This document shows, piece after piece, positions 7,773 to 16,518 of a stretch of 64,000 nucleotides of DNA. The DNA comes from Bog-756 sp963824645 (GTDB lineage Bacteria > Actinomycetota > Acidimicrobiia > Acidimicrobiales > RAAP-2), in contig CAWGQC010000005.1 of the NCBI GenBank assembly GCA_963824645.1, positions 62,001 through 126,000 on the forward strand. Reading direction: 5' to 3'. Under the pieces are notes generated by a model. That model was not told the DNA's origin. It did no database searches and worked only from the letters and a program-made list of their open reading frames with translations. The position numbers and the translations under genes are program-made. The number at the start of each line of letters is the position of its first letter. Position 1 is the stretch's first letter.

Positions 7773-9103
7773 AACCGCTGCCGGAGATCGGCAAAGGCGG
7801 TGTAGTTGGCGATGATGTCGACGGGTCGCTCCGGTCGATCAGCCGGCAGGGGTTCAGACCCCGCCACTTCGACGGCCCGGTCCACGGCGGCCAGCGGGTC
7901 AGCCACCACCTGGTGGTCCACCTCGGCGTAACGCAGCCGCACAGCCAGATCACGGCGTCTGTCGCCGGTGACCACCACCGACCCCCCGACCAGTCGCTCG
8001 AAGGGCACGTCCCACAGCCAACTGGTGTCGAAACCGTCAGCCGTCCGTGCGTTGACGGAAAGCAGCAGGGGGGAACGTGGCGGGCCCAGCTCGTCCAACA
8101 GATCGAAGACGGCGGTCCAGCCGGCCGGGTTCTTGGCCAACAGCAGACGCACGGAATGGCCCTGGCGGGTAGTGGCGGAAAAGCGTCCAGCCACCTCGTG
8201 GACCGCAGCCATGCGGTCCAGAGCCACCCCAGCGGTCAGGGTGGGCCTGACCATCAACGGTGCGGCCACCACTGCCATGGCCGCGTTGGCCCGATTGAAC
8301 TGGCCCGGAAGGCGGAGATCCAACCGCAAGCGCGTCCCGTCCTCGAAGACCAGATCCTTTCCCTCCACCCAGGCGTAGCAGCGGGGCCGAGAGAACTCAC
8401 ACCGGTCGCAGGCCCACATCCCGTCGGCATCGAAATCGATGCCACCGCCACAGACCGGGCAGCCGGCAGCATCCTCCCGCCACACCTGTCCCGCCCCCAC
8501 CCATCGCACATCGGGCGCGGCGGCGGCCGCCCGGACCACCATGGGGTCGTCGGCGTTGGCCACGACCACCGTGCCCACCGATCCGTCCGCCGAGAGACCG
8601 GACAACCGGCCGACCGCCTCCCTCCACCGCTCGACCATCATCCTGACCTCGGAGATCCGATCCAGTTGGTCCCGCGAAAGGTTGAGGAGGAGCACCACCC
8701 GTGGTCGGGTCTCTTCGATGAGCCGGCCCAGATATCCCTCGTCGACCTCGAGCACGGCCGGGAGCCCTGCCGGCGCTCCGACCAGGGCCGCCACGTGACC
8801 GGCGGGCATGTTGGCTCCGGTACCGTTGCTGGCCACCGGGGCTCCTGGCTGGGCGGTGACAGCGGCGGCCAACAGTCGGGTGGTCGTCGTCTTGCCGTTG
8901 GTGCCGCTGACCAGAGCCACCGACCTTCCCTCGGCCAGCGTGCCCAGAAGGCCCGGATCCAGGACCAAACCGACCCGGCCCCCCACCACCGTCCCACCGC
9001 CCCGCCCGAGGGTCCTCGACAGCCAGTTGGTCAGGCGGAGCGCCTCGACGGCAGCGGCCGCTCTTCCCGACGGTGCCGGGTCCGGACGGGCGGTGACGGT
9101 CAC
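7769..9103 (-). CDS. murT: Lipid II isoglutaminyl synthase, Mur ligase-like subunit
   Basis: 444 aa. P-loop VSGTNGKTTTTRLLAAA at ~85-100 is the Mur ligase ATP site; the zinc-ribbon insertion with two CxxC pairs (AGCPVCGGGIDF and WACDRCEF) is diagnostic of MurT rather than MurE/MurF; the C-terminal domain is DUF1727-like. With GatD it amidates the alpha-carboxyl of D-Glu in lipid II, needed for efficient cross-linking in Gram-positive bacteria. Coupled by 4-bp overlaps to the HAD-PlsC gene upstream and gatD downstream. Confidence 0.93.
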   Translation of the reverse strand: MTVTARPDPAPSGRAAAAVEALRLTNWLSRTLGRGGGTVVGGRVGLVLDPGLLGTLAEGRSVALVSGTNGKTTTTRLLAAAVTAQPGAPVASNGTGANMPAGHVAALVGAPAGLPAVLEVDEGYLGRLIEETRPRVVLLLNLSRDQLDRISEVRMMVERWREAVGRLSGLSADGSVGTVVVANADDPMVVRAAAAAPDVRWVGAGQVWREDAAGCPVCGGGIDFDADGMWACDRCEFSRPRCYAWVEGKDLVFEDGTRLRLDLRLPGQFNRANAAMAVVAAPLMVRPTLTAGVALDRMAAVHEVAGRFSATTRQGHSVRLLLAKNPAGWTAVFDLLDELGPPRSPLLLSVNARTADGFDTSWLWDVPFERLVGGSVVVTGDRRRDLAVRLRYAEVDHQVVADPLAAVDRAVEVAGSEPLPADRPERPVDIIANYTAFADLRQRL

Positions 9104-10482
9104 GCCGACGGTCGGGTGCGGTCCAGGTCTGCGCTGGTCGGGATCCTCTGTTCCCGGGCTGCGGGCGGCAACAGGTCGACGATGGCGCTCATCAGAACGG
9201 CCGTGTCGGCCACGGCGTCATCCCCATCCAGGGCCACCGGCGGGCCTACTGTCACCATGACCCGCGGCGGGTGGACCAGGGCCGTCACGGTGGGAGCCTT
9301 CGCCGCCCGGGGCCAGACGTTTTCGGTGCCCCACAAGCCGATGGGGATGACCGGCGCTCCCGTTTCGGCGGCCAAGCGGGCGACACCGGTCCGTCCCGTC
9401 AGGACCGGGTCGAAGAAGGCCTCGCCCCGGGGAATGGTCCCCTGCGGGAGGACGATGACCACCTCGCCGGCCCGGAGGGCGGCGGCGGCACGGTACATCG
9501 GATCCGACGAACCACTGCCCCGCTCCACCGGGATACCCCCGAGCACCCGGGCCAACGGGCCGACCACCGGAGCGTCGAATACCTCCTGCTTGGCCAGGAA
9601 GCGCACCGGTCGACCGAGCCGGGCAGCCACCACCCCGAGGGCGGCGACATCGAAGTAACTGCGGTGATTGGAAGCCAGCAGCACCGGACCGGTCGGCGGA
9701 ATGTTGTCCACGCCCCGGATCACGAAGCGGGCGTAGGGAAAGGCCTGGGGACGGAAGAGAAGGCGAGCCATATGGTAAGGCTCGTACCCGATCAAAGAAG
9801 GAATCCCTGGTGGTCGGTCCCAGTTCTCGCGGGACCACCGCTGGGCCACAGCCGAGGCGTACAGCCGTGGATCGGCGTTGATCGGGTGCGGATGACCCAC
9901 CGCCCGGAGAAGAGGCAGGTCGAAGAAGCTGTCCGAGTAGGCATGGCTGGCCTCCATGCCCACCCCGTGCTCCCGGGCCCAGCGCCTGACAGCCGTCCTT
10001 TTGCCCACGCCCCACACGAAGGGTCCGTCGAGCCTTCCTGTATAGCGCCCCTCGCGCTGGGCGTACCGGGTGGCGATGACCGCATCGAACCCGAGCGTGT
10101 CGGCCAGGGGCGTCACCAGGTCGAGCGGCGAGGTTGTGGCCATAACCAGCGGGAGGCCTGCGGCCCGGTGTCCGGCCAGAACCTCGAGAGCCCAGGGCTG
10201 GACCAACTCCACGAGCGGTTCGACGGCCCGTTTGCCCGCCCGTCGGGTGGCTTCCACCGACCGGCCCCTCATCACGGCGGCCGCGGCCCGGGCCAGTCCG
10301 ATGAAGGGGACCGATTCGCCGAACCGGTTATAGAAGCCGTAGAGAAGGCTGTCGCCCGGGAGCCGGCGGCCCGGGGAGAGCACGCCTTCGGCCTCCATGG
10401 CCCCATGGAACACCGGTCCGCTGGCCGATCGAATGAGGGTCCGGTCGAGATCGACGAACACGGCACCCGGGGCGGACGGCAT
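9100..10482 (-). CDS. Bifunctional HAD-IB hydrolase / PlsC acyltransferase
   Basis: 460 aa. N-terminal HAD-IB domain (residues 1-~215): motif I VFVDLDRTLI with both Asp residues, motif II VMATTS, motif IV YSDSFFDLPLL. C-terminal PlsC domain (~225-430): LLASNHRSYFDVAAL (NHxxxxD) and VIVLPQGTIPRG. The layout equals mycobacterial PlsC-type fusions annotated as phosphoserine-phosphatase-like/1-acylglycerol-3-phosphate acyltransferase; the likely product is phosphatidic acid, with the HAD substrate unknown. It heads the operon HAD-PlsC, murT, gatD with 4-bp overlaps. ATG start at 10482; TAGCGT lies 8 nt upstream as a possible -10. Confidence 0.88.
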   Translation of the reverse strand: MPSAPGAVFVDLDRTLIRSASGPVFHGAMEAEGVLSPGRRLPGDSLLYGFYNRFGESVPFIGLARAAAAVMRGRSVEATRRAGKRAVEPLVELVQPWALEVLAGHRAAGLPLVMATTSPLDLVTPLADTLGFDAVIATRYAQREGRYTGRLDGPFVWGVGKRTAVRRWAREHGVGMEASHAYSDSFFDLPLLRAVGHPHPINADPRLYASAVAQRWSRENWDRPPGIPSLIGYEPYHMARLLFRPQAFPYARFVIRGVDNIPPTGPVLLASNHRSYFDVAALGVVAARLGRPVRFLAKQEVFDAPVVGPLARVLGGIPVERGSGSSDPMYRAAAALRAGEVVIVLPQGTIPRGEAFFDPVLTGRTGVARLAAETGAPVIPIGLWGTENVWPRAAKAPTVTALVHPPRVMVTVGPPVALDGDDAVADTAVLMSAIVDLLPPAAREQRIPTSADLDRTRPSA

Positions 10483-10571
10483 CGACCTTCACGCTATCGC
10501 CCAGCTGTTCCTCGGGAAGCCCGGCGACCGGATTCCGACCGGCCAGTGGCGAGCATTGGCCGCTAGACGCG

Positions 10572-10611
10572 GCAAAGGGACCGCCAGGGGGGGGAAAGGC
10601 GGTCCCTTTGC
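10572..10611. repeat. 14-bp perfect inverted repeat between divergent genes
   Basis: GCAAAGGGACCGCC (10572-10585) and its exact complement (10598-10611) flank a 12-nt G-rich loop. It lies ~90 bp upstream of the HAD-PlsC start and ~120 bp upstream of LysR. No T-tract follows on either strand, so an intrinsic terminator is unlikely; an operator or leader hairpin is possible. Confidence 0.6.
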
Positions 10612-10731
10612 TCTGACTCAACAAGGATAGGAGGGGGATTCCTTAACATCCTGTGGTCGCAAGGACATCGTATAACAGCCGCGAGCAATCAGTCAAGCAG
10701 CTAATATCGATACCCGCTATCATTCATACCG

Positions 10732-11643
10732 ATGGAACTCAGGCACCTGCAGGCACTGACAGCCATCAGCGACCACGGGACGTTCTCCGCCGCCGCAGAG
10801 CACCTCAATACCGTCCAATCCAACATATCGGCGCACGTGGCCCGGCTCGAACGGGAACTGGGGGCGCCCCTCATCGACCGGTCCGACGGCCGTTTGACCG
10901 AGGAGGGCATGGTGGTGGTGGCCCGGGCCCGTCGCATCCTCTCCGAGCTCGACGCCCTGGTCTCCGACGTAGCCGCCTGCAAGGACGAGGTCACCGGCAC
11001 CGTGCGGGTCGGGATGATCGGCACCACGGCACGTTGGCTGGTCCCCCGCCTCATGGACCTGGCCCGGAAGCGCCATCCCAAGCTTCGGCTGATGGTGGTG
11101 GAGGGCAATACAAGCGGGCTCGAGCCCCAACTGGCCAGCGGCCAGCTCGATCTGGCCGTACTGCACATGCCCGTATCAGCCCGCGACCTGGTCACCCGCA
11201 CCCTGTTCGAAGAAGATCTGATGCTGGTGTTGCCCCCGGGCCACGCCATGGCCGACAGCAATCGTCCGTTGACGCTGGAGGACCTGGCCGAAATGGAGCT
11301 CCTCCTGCCATTACCCGGCACCGCCTTCCGGGATGAACTCGATGCCGTGACCCGTCCCCTCGGCATCACCCTGTTGCCGGCGGTGGAGATCGATGGACTG
11401 CGGACCATCGCCTCACTCACCTTCGAGGGATACGGTCCCGCCATTCTGCCCGCCACTGCCATCCCCTCGTTCCTGCGCTCCCAGTTCCGCCCGGTCCCGA
11501 TCGAGGGACTCCCCCGCCGACGGGTGGGCGTGGCTCTGCGCAGCCGGGGCCTTCCCTCCGCTCCGACCCGGGCCCTCAACGAGCTCCTCGGTGTGGTGGT
11601 GGCGGTGGCCGACGACAGGCCCGAGGGCATCCACGTGGAGTGA
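10732..11643 (+). CDS. LysR-family transcriptional regulator
   Basis: 303 aa. Residues 1-60 (MELRHLQALTAISDHGTFSA through the SNISAHVARLERELGAPL helix) are the LysR winged helix-turn-helix; residues ~90-290 are the two-lobed periplasmic-binding-like effector domain (VRVGMIGTTARWLVPRLMDL). A TATCAT hexamer at 10718-10723 would start transcription just before the ATG. An 8-bp palindrome TATCGATA at 10705-10712 is a possible autoregulatory site. It is divergent from the HAD-PlsC/murT/gatD operon, which it might control in the usual LysR manner. Effector unknown. Confidence 0.9.
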   Translation: MELRHLQALTAISDHGTFSAAAEHLNTVQSNISAHVARLERELGAPLIDRSDGRLTEEGMVVVARARRILSELDALVSDVAACKDEVTGTVRVGMIGTTARWLVPRLMDLARKRHPKLRLMVVEGNTSGLEPQLASGQLDLAVLHMPVSARDLVTRTLFEEDLMLVLPPGHAMADSNRPLTLEDLAEMELLLPLPGTAFRDELDAVTRPLGITLLPAVEIDGLRTIASLTFEGYGPAILPATAIPSFLRSQFRPVPIEGLPRRRVGVALRSRGLPSAPTRALNELLGVVVAVADDRPEGIHVE

Positions 11644-11657
11644 GGTGCCTGGTGGGG

Positions 11658-12281
11658 CTAGAGCTCGGGTGGCCGCGGCTGGCGCCACATCCTCCAGATG
11701 GGCGGCGCCCCCACTTTGGACCGGTATTCCTCGATGACCTCGAAACCGAAGCGGGCGTAGAAGGGAACGTTGCCTTCCTTGGAGGACTCGAGATAGGCGG
11801 GTGATCCGGACCCGTCGATGCGTTCGATCATCGAGGTCATGAGGGCCGACCCCCGGCCCTTACCCTGCTGGGCCGGCTCCGTTCCGAGGGTGGCCAGGTA
11901 CCAGTGAGGCTCCTTGGGATGGAGGCCGTCCACCTCGAACAACAGGCGGAGGGCCCGGTGGGTGCGGGTGCTGGCCAGAAAAGGGGCCACCGGAAGGAGC
12001 TGCAGGAATTCCTTCACGCCGTTCCTGACCAGGTCCGGGGGACCCCACAGGGCGGCGGCGTCCCTGTCTTCGTTGGTGTACACGTGGCCGTGCGGGAGAT
12101 ACTGACGTCGCAGCTGGGAGGTGAAGAAGGCGTGGAGACCGGCCCGCCGGCGGCGTGAGCCGGCAAACATGAAATTGGCCACAGGATCGTCGGCGAAGGA
12201 CCGCACCAGCATGGCCGACAGCCGTGACGCGTCGGCTGACCGGGCCCGAATGATGGACGGTCCAACGGGCGGCGACCTCAT
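11658..12281 (-). CDS. GNAT-family N-acetyltransferase
   Basis: 207 aa. The acetyl-CoA motif A is LGTEPAQQGKGRGSALM (Q/RxxGxG/A) at about residues 133-149, followed by YLESSKEGNVPFYARFGFEV, the GNAT motif B with the usual Asn-Tyr-like arm. N-terminal ARSADASRLSAMLVRSFADD is typical of acetyltransferases annotated as acting on small molecules. Convergent with LysR (14-bp gap). Substrate not predictable. Confidence 0.85.
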   Translation of the reverse strand: MRSPPVGPSIIRARSADASRLSAMLVRSFADDPVANFMFAGSRRRRAGLHAFFTSQLRRQYLPHGHVYTNEDRDAAALWGPPDLVRNGVKEFLQLLPVAPFLASTRTHRALRLLFEVDGLHPKEPHWYLATLGTEPAQQGKGRGSALMTSMIERIDGSGSPAYLESSKEGNVPFYARFGFEVIEEYRSKVGAPPIWRMWRQPRPPEL

Positions 12282-12363
12282 GCCGGTGATGGTAACCGGC
12301 AGGCGGTTGCCCGCCGGCGGCTGTCCGGCCCCACGGTCGGGTGTGCCCCCGCAGCGGTGATGG

Positions 12364-13017
12364 TCAGTTCAGCGCCGGGTCCTCCGGGAATCCCGAAACC
12401 ACAGCCAGGGCGCCCCCTTGCCGACGGAGGACCCGGCGCCACAGCCCCTCGGGGTCGGCCGATATGGGATCGGGCGACTCGGCCGGCATCACGTACCACG
12501 ACCCCTCGTCGATCTCGGCCTCGAGTTGCATCCCGTCCCACCCGGCATAGCCCGAGAACAGCCGGACACCGACGATGGCTTCGGCCATGGTGGTGGGGTC
12601 CGCACCCAGGTCGACCGTTCCCACCGGTCGCTCCCCGTCCACCAGGAGCCGCCATCCCACCGGGCGGACCACCGAGTCCTCGGCCGCGGCCACCCGGGAC
12701 GCCAGACGGACCAGGCCGATCAGGGCGTTTCGGGCCACCGGGCCACCGGTGAACAGCTCGGCCGGGGCCGTGGCCCAGGCCTGCCACTGCGGGAGCAGCT
12801 CGGCCACCGGGACTCCGCCTGGTCGGTCGAGGACGACGCCCAGAGCGCCATGATCGCCATGATCGAGGACCAGCACCACTCGCCGGGAGAAATTGGGGTC
12901 GCTCAGTGCCGGTACGGCGACCAGCAAGTGGCCGGCCAGCTGATCCGGAGGGGAAACCCCGCCATAGGGATCGAAAGCGCTGAACGGTTCGATGGGCACC
13001 ACCCGATGATGGCTCAC
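12364..13017 (-). CDS. YqgE/AlgH family protein
   Basis: 217 aa from a GTG at 13017; the frame is open farther upstream, but that part overlaps the divergent enoyl-CoA hydratase and looks non-coding. LAGHLLVAVPALSDPNFSRR, followed by VVLVLDHGDHGALGVVLDRP and FSGYAGWDGMQLEAEIDEGS, are the hallmark segments of the UPF0301/YqgE/AlgH family, a single-domain protein of unresolved biochemical role. GTG codons at 13002 and 12999 are alternative starts; none has a strong ribosome binding site. Confidence 0.85.
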   Translation of the reverse strand: MSHHRVVPIEPFSAFDPYGGVSPPDQLAGHLLVAVPALSDPNFSRRVVLVLDHGDHGALGVVLDRPGGVPVAELLPQWQAWATAPAELFTGGPVARNALIGLVRLASRVAAAEDSVVRPVGWRLLVDGERPVGTVDLGADPTTMAEAIVGVRLFSGYAGWDGMQLEAEIDEGSWYVMPAESPDPISADPEGLWRRVLRRQGGALAVVSGFPEDPALN

Positions 13018-13065
13018 CCGGTCTGTCGAGTGGCGCCATTGGCTGTGGTCGGTGAGGCTGGAGCC

Positions 13066-13866
13066 ATGGCCCTCGTCTCCATCGAAACGCTGCGACCCCA
13101 TGTCCGCCTGGTTACCCTCGACAACCCCTCCCGTCTCAATTCGATGTCGTTCGCCCTGGTGACCGATCTCTACGCCGCTCTCGAAGAGGTGGCCTCCGAC
13201 AACGACTGTCGTGTCGTGGTCCTCACCGGGGCGGGCCGGGCCTTCTGTTCGGGTCTCGAGCTGGAGCAGGCCGGTCTCCCTCCCGGCACCGAGGATCTGG
13301 GCCGTCATCAGATGGGCATGCGGGCCATGGAGTACATGGGAGGAATCGTGCCCGCCATGCGCGCCATTCCCCAACCGATCGTGGCCGCCATCAAGGGACC
13401 GGCCTACGGCGGGGGGATGTGTCTGACGCTGGGAGCCGACATCCGCCTGGCCGGGCGGTCAGCCGTGTTCTGCGGCGCCGGCATCAGCAACGGATTGAGC
13501 GGTACCGAGCTGGGCGTCAGCTGGCTATTGCCGCGGGCGGTGGGAACCTCCAACTCTGCCGAAATCCTCCTCACCGGAAAGAAGGTCGACGCCGACGAGG
13601 CTCTGCGTATCGGATTGGTGTCCAGGGTCGTGGATGACGACCAGGTGGTGTCATTGGCGACAGACATGGCCGAAACCATGTGCACCTTCAGTCCCTTCGG
13701 ACTGACCCTGACCAAGGACACCCTGTGGGGCGCGCTCGAGATCGGCAGCCTACGCTCCGCCGTCGACTTCGAGAACCGCACCCAGTTGTTGGCCGGCCAC
13801 ACCGGAAACCTGGCTGAAGCATCTGCCGCCTTCAAGGAGAAGCGGCCGCCCGTCTACACCGAGTAG
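13066..13866 (+). CDS. Enoyl-CoA hydratase/isomerase family protein
   Basis: 266 aa crotonase-fold enzyme from an ATG preceded by GGAGCC. The oxyanion-hole segments are AGRAFCSGLELEQAG and IKGPAYGGGMCLTLGADIRL. The Glu/Asp pair used by true hydratases is not clearly placed: TELGVSWLLPRAVG carries one Glu. It would act on an acyl-CoA, either beta-oxidation or a related hydration/isomerisation. Four bases after its stop comes a GTG-started small gene, suggesting co-transcription. Confidence 0.88.
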   Translation: MALVSIETLRPHVRLVTLDNPSRLNSMSFALVTDLYAALEEVASDNDCRVVVLTGAGRAFCSGLELEQAGLPPGTEDLGRHQMGMRAMEYMGGIVPAMRAIPQPIVAAIKGPAYGGGMCLTLGADIRLAGRSAVFCGAGISNGLSGTELGVSWLLPRAVGTSNSAEILLTGKKVDADEALRIGLVSRVVDDDQVVSLATDMAETMCTFSPFGLTLTKDTLWGALEIGSLRSAVDFENRTQLLAGHTGNLAEASAAFKEKRPPVYTE

Positions 13867-13870
13867 TCCG

Positions 13871-14098
13871 GTGGCCAAAGCCCGTCGCCCCGGTCGTCGG
13901 CCCCGTCCGGACCCGGGCTGGATCAGCGGGGGCCAGCGGGAGCACTGGCGGGAGGATGGTCAACCCAAGACCAGGTTCGCCAGCCAGGCCGAGGCCAACC
14001 GTTGGGCTCTGCAGATGCGACTGGAGGAGGGGACCGATCTTCATCCCTACCGGTGCTCATACTGCGACCACTGGCACCTGGGCACCCGCCGAACCTGA
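13871..14098 (+). CDS. Small Arg-rich protein with C-terminal CxxC/HxH zinc-binding-like motif
   Basis: 75 aa, GTG start 4 bp after the enoyl-CoA hydratase stop. The N-terminus is basic (AKARRPGRRPRPDPGW). The C-terminal ~20 residues YRCSYCDHWHLGTRRT contain CxxC and HxH and resemble a short C-[PS]-Y-C-x-x-W-H-[LI]-G motif that I recognise from small hypothetical proteins and phage-like ORFs. A zinc knuckle that binds nucleic acid is plausible but not proven. Confidence 0.7.
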   Translation: MAKARRPGRRPRPDPGWISGGQREHWREDGQPKTRFASQAEANRWALQMRLEEGTDLHPYRCSYCDHWHLGTRRT

Positions 14099-14128
14099 AC
14101 CCCCGAGGCACCTCTCCCGCCCCTACTG

Positions 14129-14148
14129 TACCGTCCAGACGGTATAGT
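14129..14148 (+). promoter_or_regulatory. TetR operator overlapping a -10 box (leaderless promoter)
   Basis: TACCGTC-CA-GACGGTA (14129-14144) is a 7-bp inverted repeat with a 2-bp spacer, and TATAGT (14143-14148) is a -10 box exactly 6 nt before the GTG at 14155. Repressor binding would cover the -10, and transcription would begin at the start codon. Confidence 0.7.
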
Positions 14149-14154
14149 GATCGT

Positions 14155-14748
14155 GTGACCAAAACCGAGACGGCGGGCCGACACGACCGGACGGAGAACA
14201 AAAAGAGCAATACCAAGGGACGGATCATCGCCGCGGCCGAAGAGGTCGTGCTGCGCGACGGGGTGGCCCGTCTGACCCTGGAGGCGACGGCGGCCGAAGC
14301 CGGTCTCAGCAAGGGAGGCGTGCTCTACCACTTCCCCACCCGTGACGCCCTGGTGCTGGGGATGGTGGGCAAGATCATCGACGAGTTCGATCACGACATC
14401 GAAGCGGAGATGGCCGCACAAGACGGACCGGGGCGTTTCACCCGCGCCTACATCCGGGCCACCATGAATCCGGCCATCCCCGCACCCGACCACCAGGACC
14501 GACTCGGTGCCGCCCTCATCGCCGCGGCAGCCGCCGAACCGGCTCTTCTCGCCCCGCTGCAGGCGGCGGCCGACCGCTGGCAGGGCCGCCTGGAAGACGA
14601 CGGGCTCGACCCGGTCACGGCCACCGTCCTGCGGTTGGCCTCCGACGGGCTGTGGCTCTGCGACCTGTTCGGACTGGCACCACCCGCGGCCGGCCTCCGG
14701 GCCTCGATCGGGGCGGCGCTGGAGCGCCAGGCCACGCCATCCTCATGA
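14155..14748 (+). CDS. TetR-family regulator of an adjacent MFS transporter
   Basis: 197 aa. TKGRIIAAAEEVVLRDGVAR and LEATAAEAGLSKGGVLYHFP form the TetR HTH; the KGGVLYHFPTRDALV variant is typical of the TetR_C_7/ DUF4123-independent YbiH-like group. The GTG at 14155 is chosen because it is in phase, directly follows a TATAGT -10, and gives a normal TetR length; the open frame upstream overlaps the preceding gene. Its stop overlaps the transporter start (ATGA), so the pair is co-expressed and probably autorepressed through the 14129-14144 inverted repeat. Confidence 0.88.
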   Translation: MTKTETAGRHDRTENKKSNTKGRIIAAAEEVVLRDGVARLTLEATAAEAGLSKGGVLYHFPTRDALVLGMVGKIIDEFDHDIEAEMAAQDGPGRFTRAYIRATMNPAIPAPDHQDRLGAALIAAAAAEPALLAPLQAAADRWQGRLEDDGLDPVTATVLRLASDGLWLCDLFGLAPPAAGLRASIGAALERQATPSS

Positions 14749-16076
14749 TCGTCGATCCCACCCCCGTCTCCCTGGTCGGCGATCGCCCTGAGGCCGGGAG
14801 CGACGGCTCGAAAAGGCTGGTCATGACGTTGTCGGCCGTCATCTTCCTGCAATGGACGGGGGCCAGCAGCCTGGTTCCCATGCTTCCTGTCTACATCCGC
14901 CACCTCGGCGGCTCCGACGCGTTGGCCGGCATCGTGATGGCTTCCTTCTTCGCCGCCGGTGTGCTTTTCCAGTACCCCGCCGGCCGACTGGCCGATCGGA
15001 TGGGCCGCCGCCCGGTCCTCATCGGCGGACTGGTCACCTACGGAGTGGCCAGTATCTCCTTCCTCCTTCCCATCACCGCTGACGCGGCCATCGCCCTGCG
15101 GGCCCTTCAGGGAGCGGGAGAAGGCGCCGCCATGGTGGCCGGGCTGGCCATGATCTCGAGCGCCGTCCCGTCCGAGCGCCGCGGGCGGGCATTCGCCACC
15201 CTCTACGCCGGCGAGTTGGCCGGCATGGCCATCGGTCCGCTCATCGGCAGCATCCTGGGAGCCCGCCTCATATGGACGATGTTTCTGGCCTCGGGGATCC
15301 TGTCGTTGGGAGCATGCATCTCGGCCCTGCGCATCCATGAACCGCCGTCGGACGCCGCCGGGCGAAATCGATCCACCGGGCCCGACGGCCGCACCGACCC
15401 GCGGCGGCGGGTGCGCATCAGCCGCTCGATGCTCGGGGCGCTCATCTGTGGCGCCGTGTTGGGCCTGACCAGCGGGATCTACGAGATCTGCTGGACGCTC
15501 CTACTCCTGGCCCGGGGCGCCTCGGGTCTCGAGATCGGTATCTCGTGGACGCTGTTCGCGGTGCCGTTCGTCCTGGCCACCAAACCGAGTGGGTGGCTGG
15601 CCGATCACATGGACCGCCGTGTTCTGGTGCTGGCCGGAGTGGGATCGTCCGCCATCCTTTGTGCCTCCTACCCATTCGTGCACAGCGTTCCGGCCTTGGT
15701 GGCCCTCGGTGCGCTGGAGGCCCTGGGGTTCGCGGCGGCCATGCCGGCCGTCCAGTCACTGCTGACCCAAGGTTCGGAACCCTCCGAAGTGGGCAGAGTG
15801 CAGGGTCTGTTCGCCACCAGTCAGACCACCTTCACCGCCGTATCAGCGGCAGCTGCCGGTGCCGCTTTCGCACTGGTGGTGTGGCTCCCTTTCGTAGCGG
15901 TAGCTTCGATCGTCTTCATCGGACTAACCGCCGCCGCCATCATCTGGCGATCGGTTCCCGGTCGGGTCACTCCTTCGGGGGACGGTCACCACCCCCAAAA
16001 AGACGTGGCCACCACCGATCCGCCGTTTCAGGTACTCGGCCCGGGTCCCGTCGGCGTCAGCGCCGAGGTGCAGTAG
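14745..16076 (+). CDS. Major facilitator superfamily transporter
   Basis: 443 aa, 12 predicted membrane helices. The loop 2-3 signature is GRLADRMGRRPVLIGG and the second-half repeat is SGWLADHMDRRVLVLAG. The TetR gene overlapping by 4 bp suggests a drug or metabolite exporter under local repression. A charged cytoplasmic loop (GRNRSTGPDGRTDPRRRVR) separates the two six-helix halves. The 3' end overlaps the convergent mscL gene by 49 bp. Confidence 0.88.
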   Translation: MIVDPTPVSLVGDRPEAGSDGSKRLVMTLSAVIFLQWTGASSLVPMLPVYIRHLGGSDALAGIVMASFFAAGVLFQYPAGRLADRMGRRPVLIGGLVTYGVASISFLLPITADAAIALRALQGAGEGAAMVAGLAMISSAVPSERRGRAFATLYAGELAGMAIGPLIGSILGARLIWTMFLASGILSLGACISALRIHEPPSDAAGRNRSTGPDGRTDPRRRVRISRSMLGALICGAVLGLTSGIYEICWTLLLLARGASGLEIGISWTLFAVPFVLATKPSGWLADHMDRRVLVLAGVGSSAILCASYPFVHSVPALVALGALEALGFAAAMPAVQSLLTQGSEPSEVGRVQGLFATSQTTFTAVSAAAAGAAFALVVWLPFVAVASIVFIGLTAAAIIWRSVPGRVTPSGDGHHPQKDVATTDPPFQVLGPGPVGVSAEVQ

Positions 16077-16450
16077 GCGCAGCGTGACGCGCCCTGCGGC
16101 ACTCTGCTCAGGCACTCGGGACAGTCCCGCATCGGTTCCTCCTGGGGGGTGAGTCCGAGTCGGTCCATGAGGTGGGTCACCGGCTTGACCACCAGAAAGA
16201 ATACGACGCTGGCGATGAGGATGAAGGACAGCAGGGCGTTGAAGAAGGCCCCGTAGTCGAAATGGGACCCGTGGATGGTAAAGCTGAGGTTGCCGAAATT
16301 GCGCTTTCCCACTGCTGCCGCGATCAACGGCGTGATGATGTCGGCCACCAGAGCGTTGACCAGGGCGGTGAAAGCTACGCCGACCACCACGGCTACGGCC
16401 AGGTCGAGCAAGTTGCCCCGCAGCAGGAATTTCTTGAAGTCGTTCCACAT
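16028..16450 (-). CDS. mscL: Large-conductance mechanosensitive channel
   Basis: 140 aa. MWNDFKKFLLRGNLLDLAVA and VVGVAFTALVNALVADIITP are the MscL N-terminal amphipathic helix and first transmembrane helix; FNALLSFILIASVVFFLVVK is the second. After the usual C-terminal helix there is a four-Cys tail (CPECLSRVPQGASRCAYC), a zinc-ribbon-like extension seen in actinomycete MscL proteins. It releases solutes on hypo-osmotic shock. A good GAGGAGG ribosome binding site precedes the ATG at 16450. Confidence 0.95.
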   Translation of the reverse strand: MWNDFKKFLLRGNLLDLAVAVVVGVAFTALVNALVADIITPLIAAAVGKRNFGNLSFTIHGSHFDYGAFFNALLSFILIASVVFFLVVKPVTHLMDRLGLTPQEEPMRDCPECLSRVPQGASRCAYCTSALTPTGPGPST

Positions 16451-16518
16451 GACGGTCCTCCTCGGGTGACGTTCCCTCTGGGATCAATTATCAAGTCGTC
16501 AGATGTCAGGTCGGAGCC

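Noticed and set aside
9767..9780. CCATATGGTA match to the TetR palindrome core
   Set aside because: Only part of the palindrome, and it lies within the coding region of HAD-PlsC; probably coincidence.
12418..13065. Upstream extension of the enoyl-CoA hydratase frame
   Set aside because: Antisense to YqgE/AlgH; the crotonase fold begins at ATG 13066.
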